The notes: a model not told the origin generated them from the sequence alone. 64,000 nt of DNA from Chromobacterium haemolyticum DSM 19808 (GCF_000711885.1 NZ_JONK01000004.1:62001-126000); one strand, 5' to 3'; positions 1-9,399 are shown, counted from the stretch's first letter. Program-made: numbers and translations.

Positions 1-792
1 GTGCTGGCGTTCCTGCCAAGGCTTGCGCGGCGCCTGTTCGGCGTCGTCCCGGCGGAAGCGCTGCTCACGGTCTGCGGACGGATTGAACGGCTTGCGCGGC
101 TGATCCACATGGCGTTCGCCGTCGCGCTGTTGCCAGCGGGGCTTGCCTTGCGGCGCGCCTTGTTCGCCGTCCCGTTCCAGGTGCAGCGGTTTGCGGCCGG
201 ACGGGCCGCGGTCGCGGCTGTAAGGCTTGCGTTCTTGTTCCACGTCCGCCGTGGCGTTCAGCGGTTTGCGGCCGGATGGGCCTCGGTCGCGGCTGTAATC
301 GCGCGGCTCGCGGTCTTCGCGGTGATGGAAGGGCTTCTTGGGGCCGCTGCCTTGCGGGCGTTCTTCGCCGTCACGGGCGAAGCTGCGCGGTTGCCAGTTG
401 TTGCCGCGCTCTTTATTGAAGCGGTCCTGCTTGAAATTATCTTGGCCTTCGTTGCGTTCAAAGCGCTGCTGGCCTTGCGGGCGGCGTTCGTTGCCATACG
501 GCTTGTCGCGCCCGGCTTGTTGGTCGCGTCCTTGGTAGGGGCCGCGCTTGCCGCCGTCTCGCGGGGTTTGTCCCTGTCCTGCGCCGCGGTCCTGCCAGTT
601 TGGCTTGGCATTGCCTGGGCGCGGGCCGGAATAGGGCGCGCGCGGCGAGGCGTCCGCCGAAGGCGCTTTCTTCTGGATCACGGGGCTTTTGCCGGCCGGG
701 CTGTCTCCGCCTGCCGGCGAACTGGCCTCATTGTCGCGGCTATTGAAATCGCGGCGCATATTGGCACGCTGGCGGGAACGGAAACTGGACAT
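1..792 (-). CDS. Low-complexity R/Q/G/P-rich protein, N-terminal part (gene continues beyond window)
   Basis: On the minus strand an ATG at 792 preceded by AAGGAAG opens a frame that stays open for 264 codons to the window edge. The product is extremely rich in Arg, Gln, Gly, Pro, Asp and Lys, with almost no hydrophobic stretches, so it should be disordered and probably binds RNA. A 13-residue motif (YSRDRGPSGRKPL) occurs at residues 166-178 and 191-203, a 25-residue spacing. No folded domain is reached. Long basic N-terminal extensions of this kind are known on RluB-type 23S rRNA pseudouridine synthases of betaproteobacteria, which is my best guess; an RNA helicase is the alternative. A plus-strand frame that is also open here is a shadow produced by the high G+C. 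Confidence 0.6.
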   Translation of the reverse strand, partial: MSSFRSRQRANMRRDFNSRDNEASSPAGGDSPAGKSPVIQKKAPSADASPRAPYSGPRPGNAKPNWQDRGAGQGQTPRDGGKRGPYQGRDQQAGRDKPYGNERRPQGQQRFERNEGQDNFKQDRFNKERGNNWQPRSFARDGEERPQGSGPKKPFHHREDREPRDYSRDRGPSGRKPLNATADVEQERKPYSRDRGPSGRKPLHLERDGEQGAPQGKPRWQQRDGERHVDQPRKPFNPSADREQRFRRDDAEQAPRKPWQERQH

Positions 793-912
793 GGAACTTC
801 CTTGAGTAAGCAGACTTTTAAGCAATTCTTTGATTTTAACTTATTTGTCCGGAGGCTGCTTGGTGACTGCAAGGGTTTCCGCTACCATATCCGGTTCGAT
901 TCAAGATGATAA

Positions 913-1959
913 ATGATGTTGCACAGCTCATTCGCCGCGCGGCTGACCGCCTGGCAAAAAATGCATGGACGCCATGATTTGCCATGGCAAGTCAGCGACC
1001 CGTACCGGATTTGGCTGTCCGAGATCATGCTGCAGCAGACCCAGGTCAAAAGCGTGCTGGAATATTACCCGCGCTTTCTCGCCCGCTTTCCGGACGTGGC
1101 GGCTTTGGCCGCCGCGCCGCAGGAGGATGTGCTGACACTGTGGAGCGGCCTGGGTTATTACAGCCGGGCGCGCAATCTGCACAAGGCGGCGCAGATGGTG
1201 ATGGCCGAATTTGGCGGCAGCTTCCCGGCCGAGCGCCAGCAACTGGAGCGTCTGCCCGGCGTGGGGCGTTCCACCGCGGCGGCGATTGCTTCTTTTGCTT
1301 TTGGCCGGCGGGAAACCATTCTGGACGGCAACGTCAAGCGCGTGCTGACCCGCTGTTTCGGCGTTGCCGGTTTCCCCGGCGAGAAGGCGGTGGAGCAGCG
1401 TTTGTGGTGCTTGGCCGAAACATTGTTGCCGCAGGATGAGGCGCTGATGAGCGCCTACACTCAAGGTTTGATGGACTTGGGCGCCACGGTGTGCAGCCGC
1501 GGCAAGCCGGCTTGTACCGTCTGTCCGATGGTGGACGGCTGCGTGGCGGCGCGCGAGGGGCGCACCGGAGAGCTGCCGACGCCGCGGCCCAAAAAGGCCG
1601 TGCCCACGCGCCATACGGTGATGCTGCTGGCCACGCACCAGGACAAGGTGTGGCTGCAGCGGCGGCCGCCTTCCGGCATTTGGGGCGGACTGTTGTCGTT
1701 GCCGGAGTTCGAGACCTCGACGCAGGCCGAGGACTGGCTGCAGCGCGCGGGGCAGGGCGACGCTTTGCCGGCCTGGCCGGAGTTGGAACATGTATTCACG
1801 CATTATCGTTTGATCATTACGCCGTTGCCGGCGCGCCTGGATGGCTTGAACGGCGGCGCGGTGATGGAAGACAACGGCCAGTGGCTGCCGTTGGCGGAAG
1901 CGCCGGACGCCGGTGTGCCCGCGCCGGTGCGCCGGTTGTTGTTGCGCTTGGCCGAGTAG
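913..1959 (+). CDS. mutY: A/G-specific adenine DNA glycosylase MutY
   Basis: MutY removes adenine mispaired with 8-oxoguanine or guanine in base excision repair. The 348-residue product has catalytic Glu37 in SEIMLQQTQV, the helix-hairpin-helix LPGVGRSTAAAI followed by the conserved Asp in LDGNVKRV, and the C-terminal iron-sulfur ligands in CSRGKPACTVCPMVDGC. A NUDIX-like 8-oxoG recognition domain follows from about residue 228. Two ATGs lie in tandem at 913 and 916; the first gives Glu37 the Escherichia coli numbering. It is divergent from the gene at the window edge and 44 bp upstream of relA. Confidence 0.96.
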   Translation: MMLHSSFAARLTAWQKMHGRHDLPWQVSDPYRIWLSEIMLQQTQVKSVLEYYPRFLARFPDVAALAAAPQEDVLTLWSGLGYYSRARNLHKAAQMVMAEFGGSFPAERQQLERLPGVGRSTAAAIASFAFGRRETILDGNVKRVLTRCFGVAGFPGEKAVEQRLWCLAETLLPQDEALMSAYTQGLMDLGATVCSRGKPACTVCPMVDGCVAAREGRTGELPTPRPKKAVPTRHTVMLLATHQDKVWLQRRPPSGIWGGLLSLPEFETSTQAEDWLQRAGQGDALPAWPELEHVFTHYRLIITPLPARLDGLNGGAVMEDNGQWLPLAEAPDAGVPAPVRRLLLRLAE

Positions 1960-2003
1960 CCGGGCGCTGTCGAAACACGATTTGATTGAGTTACTGGGTT
2001 GAT

Positions 2004-4208
2004 ATGGTTTCCGTAGTTCGTTCGATGGCTGACACCCTGGCAGACGCGGCTAATCCGCAGCGCTGGCTGGAGGGCTTGTCTTCTTCGCTGAGCGGCGAAG
2101 AGCAGGCGATGATCACCCGCGCCTTTGACGAGGCGCGCGCCCTGTACTGCGGCAAGACCATGGCCCAGACCGGCGAGGATTTGTTCAACCACGCGGTGGC
2201 CGCGGCCGCTATCGTGGCGGATCTGAATCTGTTGCCGGACGCCATCGTCGCCACCTTGATGTTCGCCGCTTCGGATTACCGCGATGACTGGCAGGCCTGG
2301 CTCTCCGAAACCTTTAATCCGACGGTGGCGGTGTTGGTGGAGGGGGTCAACGGCGTGCGCCGCATCACCGAGCTGGCGCGCATAGACAAGCTCTCCACGC
2401 CGGAGGAGCGCGCGCGTCAGGCGGAAACCATGCGCAAGATGCTGCTGGCCATGGTGGCGGACATCCGCGTGGTGCTGATCAAGCTGGCCTGGCGCACCCA
2501 GACCATGCACTACCTGGCGGAAGTGGCCGACGAGACGGTGCGCCGCCGCATCGCCACGGAAACTCTGGACCTGTTCGCGCCCTTGGCCAACCGCCTGGGG
2601 GTGTGGCAGATCAAGTGGGAGCTGGAGGACCTGGGCTTCCGTCATACCGAGCCGGACAGCTATAAGCGCATCGCCAAACTATTGGACGAGCGCCGGCTGG
2701 AGCGCATCGATTATATCGACCGGCTGCTGGACACCTTGCGCACGGAACTGAAGAACGCCGGCGTGAAGGCGGAGGTGGCCGGCCGGCCCAAGCACATCTT
2801 CTCCATCTGGAAAAAGATGAAGAAGAAAAAGCTGGATTTCTGCGAGCTTTACGACATCCGCGCGGTGCGTATTCTGGTGGAGCGGCTGCCGGACTGCTAC
2901 ACGGCGCTGGGCATTATTCACGGGACCTGGCAGCCGATTCCCGGCGAGTTCGACGACTACATCTCCCACCCCAAGGCCAATAATTACCGCAGCTTGCACA
3001 CCGCGGTGATCGGTCCGGAGGACAAGGCGGTGGAGGTGCAGATCCGCACTTTCGAAATGCACGAGCACGCCGAGTTCGGCGTGGCCGCGCACTGGCGCTA
3101 TAAGGAGGGCGGCAAGGGCGACGCCGCCTACGAGGAGAAAATCTCCTGGCTGCGCCAATTGCTGGACTGGCGCGAGGAGATGTCGGACCGCGAAGGTCTG
3201 GCCGAGGCGTTCAAGACCGAGCTGTTCGCCGACACCATCTATGTGTTGACGCCGCAAGGCCGGGTGATAGCCTTGCCCTTTGGCGCCACCCCCATCGACT
3301 TCGCCTATTCGGTGCACACCAATCTGGGTCACCGTTGCCGCGGGGCCAAGGTGGAGGGGCAGATCGTGCCCTTGTCCACGCCGCTGCAAAACGGCCAGCG
3401 GGTGGAAATCCTCACCGCCAAGGAGGGCGGGCCCTCGGTGAACTGGCTGCACGACGGCTGGGTGAAGAGCCATCGCGCCATTTCCAAGATCCGCCAGCAC
3501 ATCCGCCTGCTCAACGCGGACACCGTGCGCGAAACCGGCAAGATGCTGTTTGAGCGCGAGCTGGCACGCCACAGCCATATGCAACCCAATCTGGGCGCGC
3601 TGGCGGAGAAGCTGGGCTACGACAAACTGGAAGAAGTGTACGGCGCGCTGGGTCACGGCGAGTTGACCACGCGCGTGGTGTCCAACGCCATCGTCAGCTT
3701 CGCGCCTCCACCGCCGACGGACGTGGCGCCGGAAAGCCTGGTCAAGGCCAGTAAAGGCGGTCACGACGCCGGCGGTGTGCTGATCGAGGGCGTGGACAAT
3801 CTGATGACGGTGCTGGCCAAGTGCTGCAAGCCGGCGCCGCCTGACGGGGTGATGGGCTTCGTCACCAAGGGGCGCGGCATTTCCATTCACCGTACCAATT
3901 GCCTGACTCTGAAGAAACTGTCTGTGGCCGCGCCGGAGCGGCTGATCGCCGCGGAATGGGGCGATCAGCGCAGCAGCGTGTTCCCCATCGACATTGAAAT
4001 CATCGCAATGGACCGCCCCGGCCTGCTGCGCGACCTGTCGGATGTGCTGTCGCGCGAGAAGTTGAACCTGATCGGCGTCAACACCCTGTCGCGCGACACC
4101 CGCGCCCGCATGCGCTTTACCGTGGAGGTGCGCCAGGTGCAGGACATCAGCCGGGTGTTGTCGCGGATGATGGAGTTGAGCGGGGTGCAGGAGGCGCGGC
4201 GTTTGTAA
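2004..4208 (+). CDS. relA: GTP pyrophosphokinase RelA, (p)ppGpp synthetase I
   Basis: RelA makes (p)ppGpp on stalled ribosomes during the stringent response. ATG 2004 gives 734 residues; an upstream in-frame TTG at 1986 is less likely. The N-terminal hydrolase-like region lacks the HD metal-binding pair of SpoT (it reads FNHAVAAAAIV), so hydrolysis is presumably lost. The synthetase domain carries the RelA-type acidic motif EFDD near residue 315, where bifunctional SpoT enzymes have a basic one. A TGS domain (about 408-470), a Cys-rich CKPAPPDGVMGF segment and a C-terminal ACT domain follow. The stop codon TAA shares its last base with a dispersed repeat element. Confidence 0.97.
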   Translation: MVSVVRSMADTLADAANPQRWLEGLSSSLSGEEQAMITRAFDEARALYCGKTMAQTGEDLFNHAVAAAAIVADLNLLPDAIVATLMFAASDYRDDWQAWLSETFNPTVAVLVEGVNGVRRITELARIDKLSTPEERARQAETMRKMLLAMVADIRVVLIKLAWRTQTMHYLAEVADETVRRRIATETLDLFAPLANRLGVWQIKWELEDLGFRHTEPDSYKRIAKLLDERRLERIDYIDRLLDTLRTELKNAGVKAEVAGRPKHIFSIWKKMKKKKLDFCELYDIRAVRILVERLPDCYTALGIIHGTWQPIPGEFDDYISHPKANNYRSLHTAVIGPEDKAVEVQIRTFEMHEHAEFGVAAHWRYKEGGKGDAAYEEKISWLRQLLDWREEMSDREGLAEAFKTELFADTIYVLTPQGRVIALPFGATPIDFAYSVHTNLGHRCRGAKVEGQIVPLSTPLQNGQRVEILTAKEGGPSVNWLHDGWVKSHRAISKIRQHIRLLNADTVRETGKMLFERELARHSHMQPNLGALAEKLGYDKLEEVYGALGHGELTTRVVSNAIVSFAPPPPTDVAPESLVKASKGGHDAGGVLIEGVDNLMTVLAKCCKPAPPDGVMGFVTKGRGISIHRTNCLTLKKLSVAAPERLIAAEWGDQRSSVFPIDIEIIAMDRPGLLRDLSDVLSREKLNLIGVNTLSRDTRARMRFTVEVRQVQDISRVLSRMMELSGVQEARRL

Positions 4209-4349
4209 GAACCTGTTTACGATCGGCTGCGCGTCGGCGATACGGCGTTGAAACCGTGCTCAAAATGCTCATGTACCACTCGTACATTCCGCTTTTTCGC
4301 CCGTTTTCGCCTTGTCTCGCCTTAGTTCGCGAGATCGTAAACACGTTCT
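4208..4349 (-). repeat. Dispersed 142-bp inverted-repeat element, copy A
   Basis: The ends are AGAACCTGTTTACGATC (4208-4224) and GATCGTAAACACGTTCT (4333-4349), which are inverted copies matching at 16 of 17 positions. Read on the minus strand, the body carries the blocks GAGACAAGGCGAAAACG and GCGGAATG shared with copies near 5394, 12948 and 50513. It begins on the last base of the relA stop codon. It has no coding capacity, which fits a non-autonomous MITE-like element or a structured 3' untranslated repeat. Confidence 0.85.
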
Positions 4350-4396
4350 AAGGCGCGGCCGAGTTTGCGTTGGCACAAGTTCCCTGACGCTGTGCA

Positions 4397-4425
4397 TTGC
4401 TTTGACTTGAAGAAATTTTCATAAT
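4397..4425 (+). promoter_or_regulatory. Putative sigma-70 promoter of deoC
   Basis: TTGCTT (4397-4402), a 17-bp spacer and CATAAT (4420-4425), close to consensus and in an AT-rich stretch. The predicted start near 4432 is about 88 nt upstream of the deoC ATG. Confidence 0.55.
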
Positions 4426-4434
4426 GGTTTTTTT

Positions 4435-4457
4435 GCGCCGCCGCCAACCGGCGGCGC
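4435..4457 (+). other. Strong stem-loop at the predicted 5' end of the deoC mRNA
   Basis: GCGCCGCCG, a CCAAC loop and CGGCGGCGC form a perfect 9-bp G+C stem. It starts within about 3 nt of the predicted transcription start and has no U-tract after it, so it is not a terminator. It may protect the mRNA 5' end. Confidence 0.5.
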
Positions 4458-4519
4458 TGAAGCTTTGGAACGGCTGGCGAGTGCGTCTGGCCGTTTCTCA
4501 TTGAAAGGTTTGTTAGCCC

Positions 4520-5287
4520 ATGTCCGAATTGATCGCCGCGGCGCGCCGCGCTCTGTCCCTGATGGACCTCACCACGCTGAACGACGACGACACTCACGAC
4601 AAAGTCGCCGCGCTGTGCCGCAAGGCCAAGAGCGAAGCCGGAACCGTGGCCGCGGTTTGCGTCTATCCGCGCTTCGTGCCCATTGCCAAGAAGACCCTGC
4701 GCGAGGCGGGCTGCCCCGAGGTGAAAGTAGCCACCGTCACCAACTTCCCGGCCGGCGACGACGATATCGCCATTGCGGTGGCGGAAACCCGCGCCGCGAT
4801 CGCCTACGGCGCGGACGAGGTCGACGTGGTGTTCCCGTACCGGGCGCTGATGGCCGGCAACCGCGAGGTGGGGGCGCAACTGGTGGCGGCCTGCAAGGAC
4901 GCTTGCGACGGCAAGACCTTGAAAGTCATCATCGAAAGCGGCGAGCTCAAGGATGAGGCGTTGATCCGCGAGGCCAGCCTGATTTCCATCCAGGCCGGCG
5001 CCGATTTCATCAAGACCTCCACCGGCAAGGTGCCGGTGAACGCCACGCTGGAAGCGGCCGGCGTGATGTTGTCCGCCATCCGCGAAACCGGCGGCGCTTG
5101 TGGCTTCAAGGCGGCCGGCGGCGTGCGCACCGCAGCCGAGGCGGTGGAATATCTGGACCTGGCCGAGCATCTGCTGGGCGCGGAATGGGTGAGCGCGGAG
5201 CGCTTCCGCTTCGGCGCCTCCGGCCTGTTGGGCAATTTGCAGGCGGAAATTCAAGGGGGCGAGATCAAGCCGATCAGCGGCTACTGA
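4520..5287 (+). CDS. deoC: Deoxyribose-phosphate aldolase DeoC
   Basis: DeoC cleaves 2-deoxyribose 5-phosphate to acetaldehyde and glyceraldehyde 3-phosphate, the last step of deoxynucleoside catabolism. The 255-residue TIM-barrel protein has the Schiff-base lysine in FIKTSTGKV (about residue 165) and the second active-site lysine in [10 protein letters not shown], and matches the long gamma/betaproteobacterial DeoC type. It precedes deoA, deoB and deoD but is separated from them by 340 bp containing repeat copy B. Copy A lies upstream in the opposite orientation, so deoC is bracketed by inverted copies. Confidence 0.96.
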   Translation: MSELIAAARRALSLMDLTTLNDDDTHDKVAALCRKAKSEAGTVAAVCVYPRFVPIAKKTLREAGCPEVKVATVTNFPAGDDDIAIAVAETRAAIAYGADEVDVVFPYRALMAGNREVGAQLVAACKDACDGKTLKVIIESGELKDEALIREASLISIQAGADFIKTSTGKVPVNATLEAAGVMLSAIRETGGACGFKAAGGVRTAAEAVEYLDLAEHLLGAEWVSAERFRFGASGLLGNLQAEIQGGEIKPISGY

Positions 5288-5393
5288 TCGCTCGCCGTTT
5301 CATCGCCGCTGACAAACCCCCTGATGCCGCGTTGCACCGACTTATCGGCGCGCCTTGCCTCAGGTGCTCTACGCGGTTTTGCCAGTGGCTCTT

Positions 5394-5538
5394 GGAACGT
5401 GTTTACGATCTCGCGAGCAAGAGCGAGACAAGGTGAAAACGGCTGAGAAAGCGGAATGGTCAAGTGGTGAATGAGCATTTCGAAGGGGGGCTCACCGTGT
5501 AACGCCCCTCTACGCGCAGCAGATCGTAAACAGGTTCT
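5394..5538 (+). repeat. Dispersed inverted-repeat element, copy B (145 bp)
   Basis: The ends are GGAACGTGTTTACGATC (5394-5410) and GATCGTAAACAGGTTCT (5522-5538). The body contains GCGAGACAAGGTGAAAACGG, GCGGAATGG and ATGAGCATT as in the other copies. It lies between deoC and deoA in the opposite orientation to copy A. The flanking 5288-5393 and 5539-5627 show no gene; a weak TTGGCC-N18-CATTAT promoter for deoA is possible near 5546-5575. Confidence 0.85.
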
Positions 5539-5627
5539 TAAATCCTTGGCCGTGGCGTTGGGGCCCGGCCATTATTTATTGCTTGCGGCGCGCTGCGCCG
5601 CGGCAGGCGCAAGGCAGGGAGAATGCC

Positions 5628-6953
5628 ATGTTTTTGCCTCAGGAAATCATTCGCAAGAAACGCGACGGCCAGGCGTTGTCGCAACAGGATATCCAACAGT
5701 TCGTCGCCGGCATCACCGACGGCAGCGTGGCCGATAGTCAAATCTCCGCGCTGACCATGGCGGTGTACTTCAACGGCATGGCCCTGGAAGAAAACGTGCA
5801 TATGGCGTTGGCGATGCGCGACTCCGGCCGCCGCATGCAGTGGAGCGACCTTAATCTGCCCGGCCCTGTGGTGGACAAGCACTCCACCGGCGGCGTCGGC
5901 GACGTGGTGTCGCTGATGCTGGGGCCGATGGTGGCCGCCTGCGGCGGCTTCGTGCCCATGATTTCCGGCCGCGGCCTGGGCCATACCGGCGGCACGCTGG
6001 ACAAGCTGTCGGCGATTCCCGGCTACAATCCTTTCCCCAGCCCGGACGAGTTCCGCCGCGTGGTCAAGGAAGTGGGCGTGGCCATCATCGGCCAGACTTC
6101 GGACCTGGCACCGGCCGACCGCCGCGTTTACGCGGTGCGCGACGTGACTGCGACGGTGGAGTCGGTGGCGATGATCACCGCGTCGATTCTGTCCAAAAAA
6201 CTGGCCGCCGGCCTGGACGCCCTGGTGATGGACGTGAAGGCAGGCACCGGCGCTTTCATGCCGACGATGGAGAAATCCGTGGAACTGGCGGAACGCATCG
6301 TCAAGGTGGGCAACGGCGCCGGCGTGGCCACCAGCGCGCTGATCACCGAAATGAGCCAGCCGCTGGCCTGGACCGCCGGCAATAGCATAGAAACCCGCGA
6401 GGCGGTGCGTTACCTGAAGGGCGACGAGCGCAATCCGAGGCTGCATGAAGTCACCATGGCGCTGTGCGCCGAGATGCTGGTGGTGGGCAAATTGGCCAAG
6501 GACGAGGCCGAGGCGCGCGACAAGCTGCAGACCGCGCTGGATTCCGGCCGCGCCGCCGAGATCTTCGGCCGCATGGTGGCCGCGCTGGGCGGCCCGGCCG
6601 ACTTCATGGAGAACTATGATTCCCATATGGCGCCGGCTCCCATCGTGCGCCCGGTGCTGGCCGAGCGCGCCGGCTTCGTCGGCGGCATGGACACCCGAGG
6701 CATCGGCATGGCGGTGTGCGCGCTGGGCGGCGGGCGCCGCCTGCCCAGCGACGAGCTGGATTTCCGAGTCGGCCTGTCCCGCTTTGTCGAGCTGGGGCAG
6801 CGCATCGACGCCGGCGCGCCGCTGGCTTATATTCACGCGGCAGACGAAAACAGCTTCGCCGACGCGGAGCGCCGCCTCAAGGCGGCGATCCAACTGGCGG
6901 ACGCGGCACCTTCCGCGTTGCCGTTGGTCTATCAGAAGATTCGCCAGCAGTAA
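5628..6953 (+). CDS. deoA: Thymidine phosphorylase DeoA
   Basis: DeoA phosphorolyses thymidine to thymine and 2-deoxyribose 1-phosphate. The 441-residue product begins [14 protein letters not shown], very close to E. coli DeoA, and carries the phosphate-binding signature KHSTGGVGD and the glycine-rich [18 protein letters not shown] 5628 is chosen over an upstream in-frame TTG because GGCAGGGAGAA precedes it and homology starts there. deoB follows after 15 bp, so deoA-deoB-deoD probably form one transcript. Confidence 0.97.
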   Translation: MFLPQEIIRKKRDGQALSQQDIQQFVAGITDGSVADSQISALTMAVYFNGMALEENVHMALAMRDSGRRMQWSDLNLPGPVVDKHSTGGVGDVVSLMLGPMVAACGGFVPMISGRGLGHTGGTLDKLSAIPGYNPFPSPDEFRRVVKEVGVAIIGQTSDLAPADRRVYAVRDVTATVESVAMITASILSKKLAAGLDALVMDVKAGTGAFMPTMEKSVELAERIVKVGNGAGVATSALITEMSQPLAWTAGNSIETREAVRYLKGDERNPRLHEVTMALCAEMLVVGKLAKDEAEARDKLQTALDSGRAAEIFGRMVAALGGPADFMENYDSHMAPAPIVRPVLAERAGFVGGMDTRGIGMAVCALGGGRRLPSDELDFRVGLSRFVELGQRIDAGAPLAYIHAADENSFADAERRLKAAIQLADAAPSALPLVYQKIRQQ

Positions 6954-6968
6954 TCCCGGAGCGGCAAT

Positions 6969-8183
6969 ATGAAACGAGCCATCATTCTCATTCTGGATTC
7001 GCTGGGCATCGGCGCCGCCGCCGACGCCCCGCAGTTCGGAGACGCCGGCAGCAACACGCTGGGCCACATCGCCATGGAGGCGGCCGCCGGCCGCGCCAAC
7101 ATCGGCCGCAACGGCGCGCTGACCCTGCCCAATCTATCCCGCATGGGTCTTGGGCACGCCTGCCGCTTGTCCTCCGGCTATTTTCCGGAGGGCATGGACC
7201 CGGCGGAGCCCGTGGCGGCCTACGGCTACGCGCGCGAGCTGTCCAGCGGCAAGGACACACCCTCTGGTCACTGGGAAATCGCCGGCGTGCCGGTATTGTT
7301 CGACTGGGGCTATTTCAGCGACCACGACAACAGCTTCCCGCAAGAACTGCTGGACGCCATCGTCGCCAAGGCGGAACTGCCCGGCTATCTGGGCAACTGT
7401 CACGCCTCCGGTACCGAGATTCTGGACCGGCTCGGCGAGGAGCATATGAAGAGCGGCAAGCCCATCTTCTACACCTCGGCGGATTCGGTGTTTCAGATCG
7501 CCTGTCATGAAGAAACCTTCGGCCTGGAGCGTTTGTACCAGCTGTGCAAGATCACCCGCGAACTGCTGGAGCCGTACAATATCGGCCGCGTCATCGCCCG
7601 TCCCTTCGTCGGCGAAGGCAAAGGCCAGTTTGTGCGCACCGGCAATCGCAAGGACTTGGCGGTGGAGCCGCCGGCGGCTACGGTGCTGGAAAAACTGGCC
7701 AAGGCCGGCGGCGACGTGGTGTCCATCGGCAAGATCGCCGACATCTACGCCCATGTCGGCATTACCCACAAGCACAAGGCCACCGGCTTTGACCAATTGT
7801 GGGACGCCACCCTGGGCGCGATGCGCGATCACCGCGAGCGGCCGGCCATCATCATGGCCAACTTCGTCGACTTCGACTCCAGTTACGGCCACCGCCGCGA
7901 CACCGCCGGCTACGCCCGCGCGCTGGAGGAGTTCGACGCGCGTCTGCCTGAGGTGATGGCGGCGCTTGGCGACGACGATATTCTGATCCTGTCCGCGGAC
8001 CATGGCTGCGATCCCACCTGGGAGGGCACGGACCATACCCGCGAACATATCCCGGTGCTGTGCTACGGCAAGAACGTGCCGGCCGGCTCCCTGGGCGAAC
8101 GCGCCACCTTTGCCGACATCGGCCAGACCGTGGCGGCTCACCTGGGCCTGAGCCCCATGGATTACGGCCAGTCCTTCCTGTGA
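6969..8183 (+). CDS. deoB: Phosphopentomutase DeoB
   Basis: DeoB interconverts (deoxy)ribose 1-phosphate and 5-phosphate, linking the phosphorylases DeoA and DeoD to the aldolase DeoC. The 404-residue alkaline-phosphatase-superfamily protein has the metal ligands in [15 protein letters not shown] at the N-terminus, the phospho-acceptor segment [10 protein letters not shown], and the distal ligand clusters [13 protein letters not shown] and [20 protein letters not shown]. Its length is close to the approximately 407 residues of E. coli DeoB. Confidence 0.97.
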   Translation: MKRAIILILDSLGIGAAADAPQFGDAGSNTLGHIAMEAAAGRANIGRNGALTLPNLSRMGLGHACRLSSGYFPEGMDPAEPVAAYGYARELSSGKDTPSGHWEIAGVPVLFDWGYFSDHDNSFPQELLDAIVAKAELPGYLGNCHASGTEILDRLGEEHMKSGKPIFYTSADSVFQIACHEETFGLERLYQLCKITRELLEPYNIGRVIARPFVGEGKGQFVRTGNRKDLAVEPPAATVLEKLAKAGGDVVSIGKIADIYAHVGITHKHKATGFDQLWDATLGAMRDHRERPAIIMANFVDFDSSYGHRRDTAGYARALEEFDARLPEVMAALGDDDILILSADHGCDPTWEGTDHTREHIPVLCYGKNVPAGSLGERATFADIGQTVAAHLGLSPMDYGQSFL

Positions 8184-8253
8184 GACGCGGCTGAATGCAA
8201 TACGCCTCGGCGTTGACGCGCCGGGGCTCTTTTGAATTTGGAGACTAAAGACG

Positions 8254-8964
8254 ATGGCGACCCCACATATCAACGCCCAACCGGGCGATTTTGCCGAAAC
8301 CGTGCTGATGCCGGGCGACCCGCTGCGCGCGAAGATGATCGCGGAAACCTTTCTGGAAGACGCCAAGCTGGTGACTACGGTGCGCAATGTGTTCGGCTAC
8401 ACCGGCACCTACCAGGGCAAACGCCTGTCGGTGATGGCTCACGGCATGGGTATTCCGTCCGCCAGCATCTACACCACCGAGCTGATCAAGGACTACGGCG
8501 TCAAGAACATCATCCGCATCGGCTCTTGCGGCGCGGTGACGCCTGACATCAAATTGCGCGAGCTCTTCGTCGCCATGGGCGCGTCTACCGACAGCAAGGT
8601 CAACCGCATGCGCTTTAACGACCACGACTACGCCGCCATCGCCGATTACGGCCTGCTGCGCGCCGTGGTGGACACCGCGGCGGAGCAGGGCAAGCCGGTG
8701 ACGGTGGGCAATGTGTTCTCCGCCGATCTGTTCTACGGCGTGCAGCCCAATATGCTGGAAGTGCTGGACAAAATGCAGGTCAAGGTCATCGAAATGGAGC
8801 TGGCCGGCATCTACAGCGTGGCCGCGCAATACGGCGCGCGCGCGGTGGGCATTCTGACGGTGTCCGACATTATCCCCACCGGCGAGGCCACCAGCGCCGA
8901 AGAGCGTCAAACCACCTTCCGCGACATGATGGAAGTGGCTCTGGCCGCGGCGATCAAGCTGTAA
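8254..8964 (+). CDS. deoD: Purine-nucleoside phosphorylase DeoD
   Basis: This 236-residue hexameric-type phosphorylase cleaves purine (deoxy)nucleosides to base and pentose 1-phosphate. It shows the N-terminal MATPHINA, phosphate-binding GDPLRAK, RIGSCGA and the base-site region EMELAGIY...VSDII. E. coli DeoD has EMEAAGIY and VSDHI in these places, so two positions differ slightly. It is last in the deoABD cluster, 70 bp after deoB, and is followed by a strong terminator. Confidence 0.96.
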   Translation: MATPHINAQPGDFAETVLMPGDPLRAKMIAETFLEDAKLVTTVRNVFGYTGTYQGKRLSVMAHGMGIPSASIYTTELIKDYGVKNIIRIGSCGAVTPDIKLRELFVAMGASTDSKVNRMRFNDHDYAAIADYGLLRAVVDTAAEQGKPVTVGNVFSADLFYGVQPNMLEVLDKMQVKVIEMELAGIYSVAAQYGARAVGILTVSDIIPTGEATSAEERQTTFRDMMEVALAAAIKL

Positions 8965-8989
8965 GCGTTTGCCGATTGTCTGACAGCGC

Positions 8990-9013
8990 AACGGGGCCTT
9001 TAGGCCCCGTTTT
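8990..9013 (+). terminator. Rho-independent terminator of the deo genes
   Basis: ACGGGGCC, a TTTA loop, GGCCCCGT and then TTT: a perfect 8-bp stem 25 bp after deoD. Confidence 0.85.
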
Positions 9014-9116
9014 GGCGCCTGGAAGGGCAAAAATCGAGATAAAAGACAAGGCCGCTCCCAGTTTGCCTTGCAGTGCGGTGGTGATTTTGTCATTGATTTA
9101 ATAGTGGTTTTTGTGT

Positions 9117-9145
9117 TTGTGACGTAAAAAGCCACGTTTTATAGT
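9117..9145 (+). promoter_or_regulatory. Putative promoter of the small RNA at 9152
   Basis: TTGTGA (9117-9122), a 17-bp spacer and TATAGT (9140-9145), inside an AT-rich part of the 499-bp deoD-rplM gap. A transcript would start near 9152. Confidence 0.5.
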
Positions 9146-9151
9146 GCGATG

Positions 9152-9304
9152 CACAAAAAGCCTTGCAATGAAGCAAGTCTCTGCAGATAATGAAACCTGC
9201 ATCAGGACGTGGCATGCAAAGTGTGCGTTTTGGTGTTGTCTCCTCCATCCTCCTTCTTTAGGTGGAACTTGGCGCAACAAAGCTAGATGTTGCGCTTTTT
9301 TTTT
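9152..9304 (+). ncRNA. Candidate trans-acting small RNA with a CU-rich loop
   Basis: Between a promoter-like sequence and a perfect terminator the DNA has no convincing ORF but folds into successive hairpins. CTTGC-AATGAA-GCAAG lies at 9162-9177, TGCAG...CTGCA at 9182-9201, and a weaker CCA-TCCT/AGG-TGG stem exposes CCUUCUUU. A single-stranded run rich in CCUCC (about 9238-9255) is complementary to Shine-Dalgarno sequences. The terminator is GCGCAACA / TGTTGCGC (9272-9295) followed by nine T. Anti-Shine-Dalgarno loops of this kind occur in several proteobacterial sRNA families. I do not recognise a named family. Confidence 0.55.
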
Positions 9305-9399
9305 GCCCCGCCTCCGCCAAACCCTTCATTCCAACCGCATTTTTCCCTCCGCGGGAGCATCGCCGCCCGGTAGCCGGATTTCTGTTGTCTCACAAGGGT

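Noticed and set aside
1-909. Plus-strand open frame of 302 codons
   Set aside because: It is the complement of a low-complexity coding region with a clear ribosome-binding site on the minus strand; its Leu/Ala/Arg-rich composition is typical of G+C-driven shadows.
5538-7067. Minus-strand open frame of 509 codons
   Set aside because: Antisense to deoA, with the same shadow composition and no motifs.
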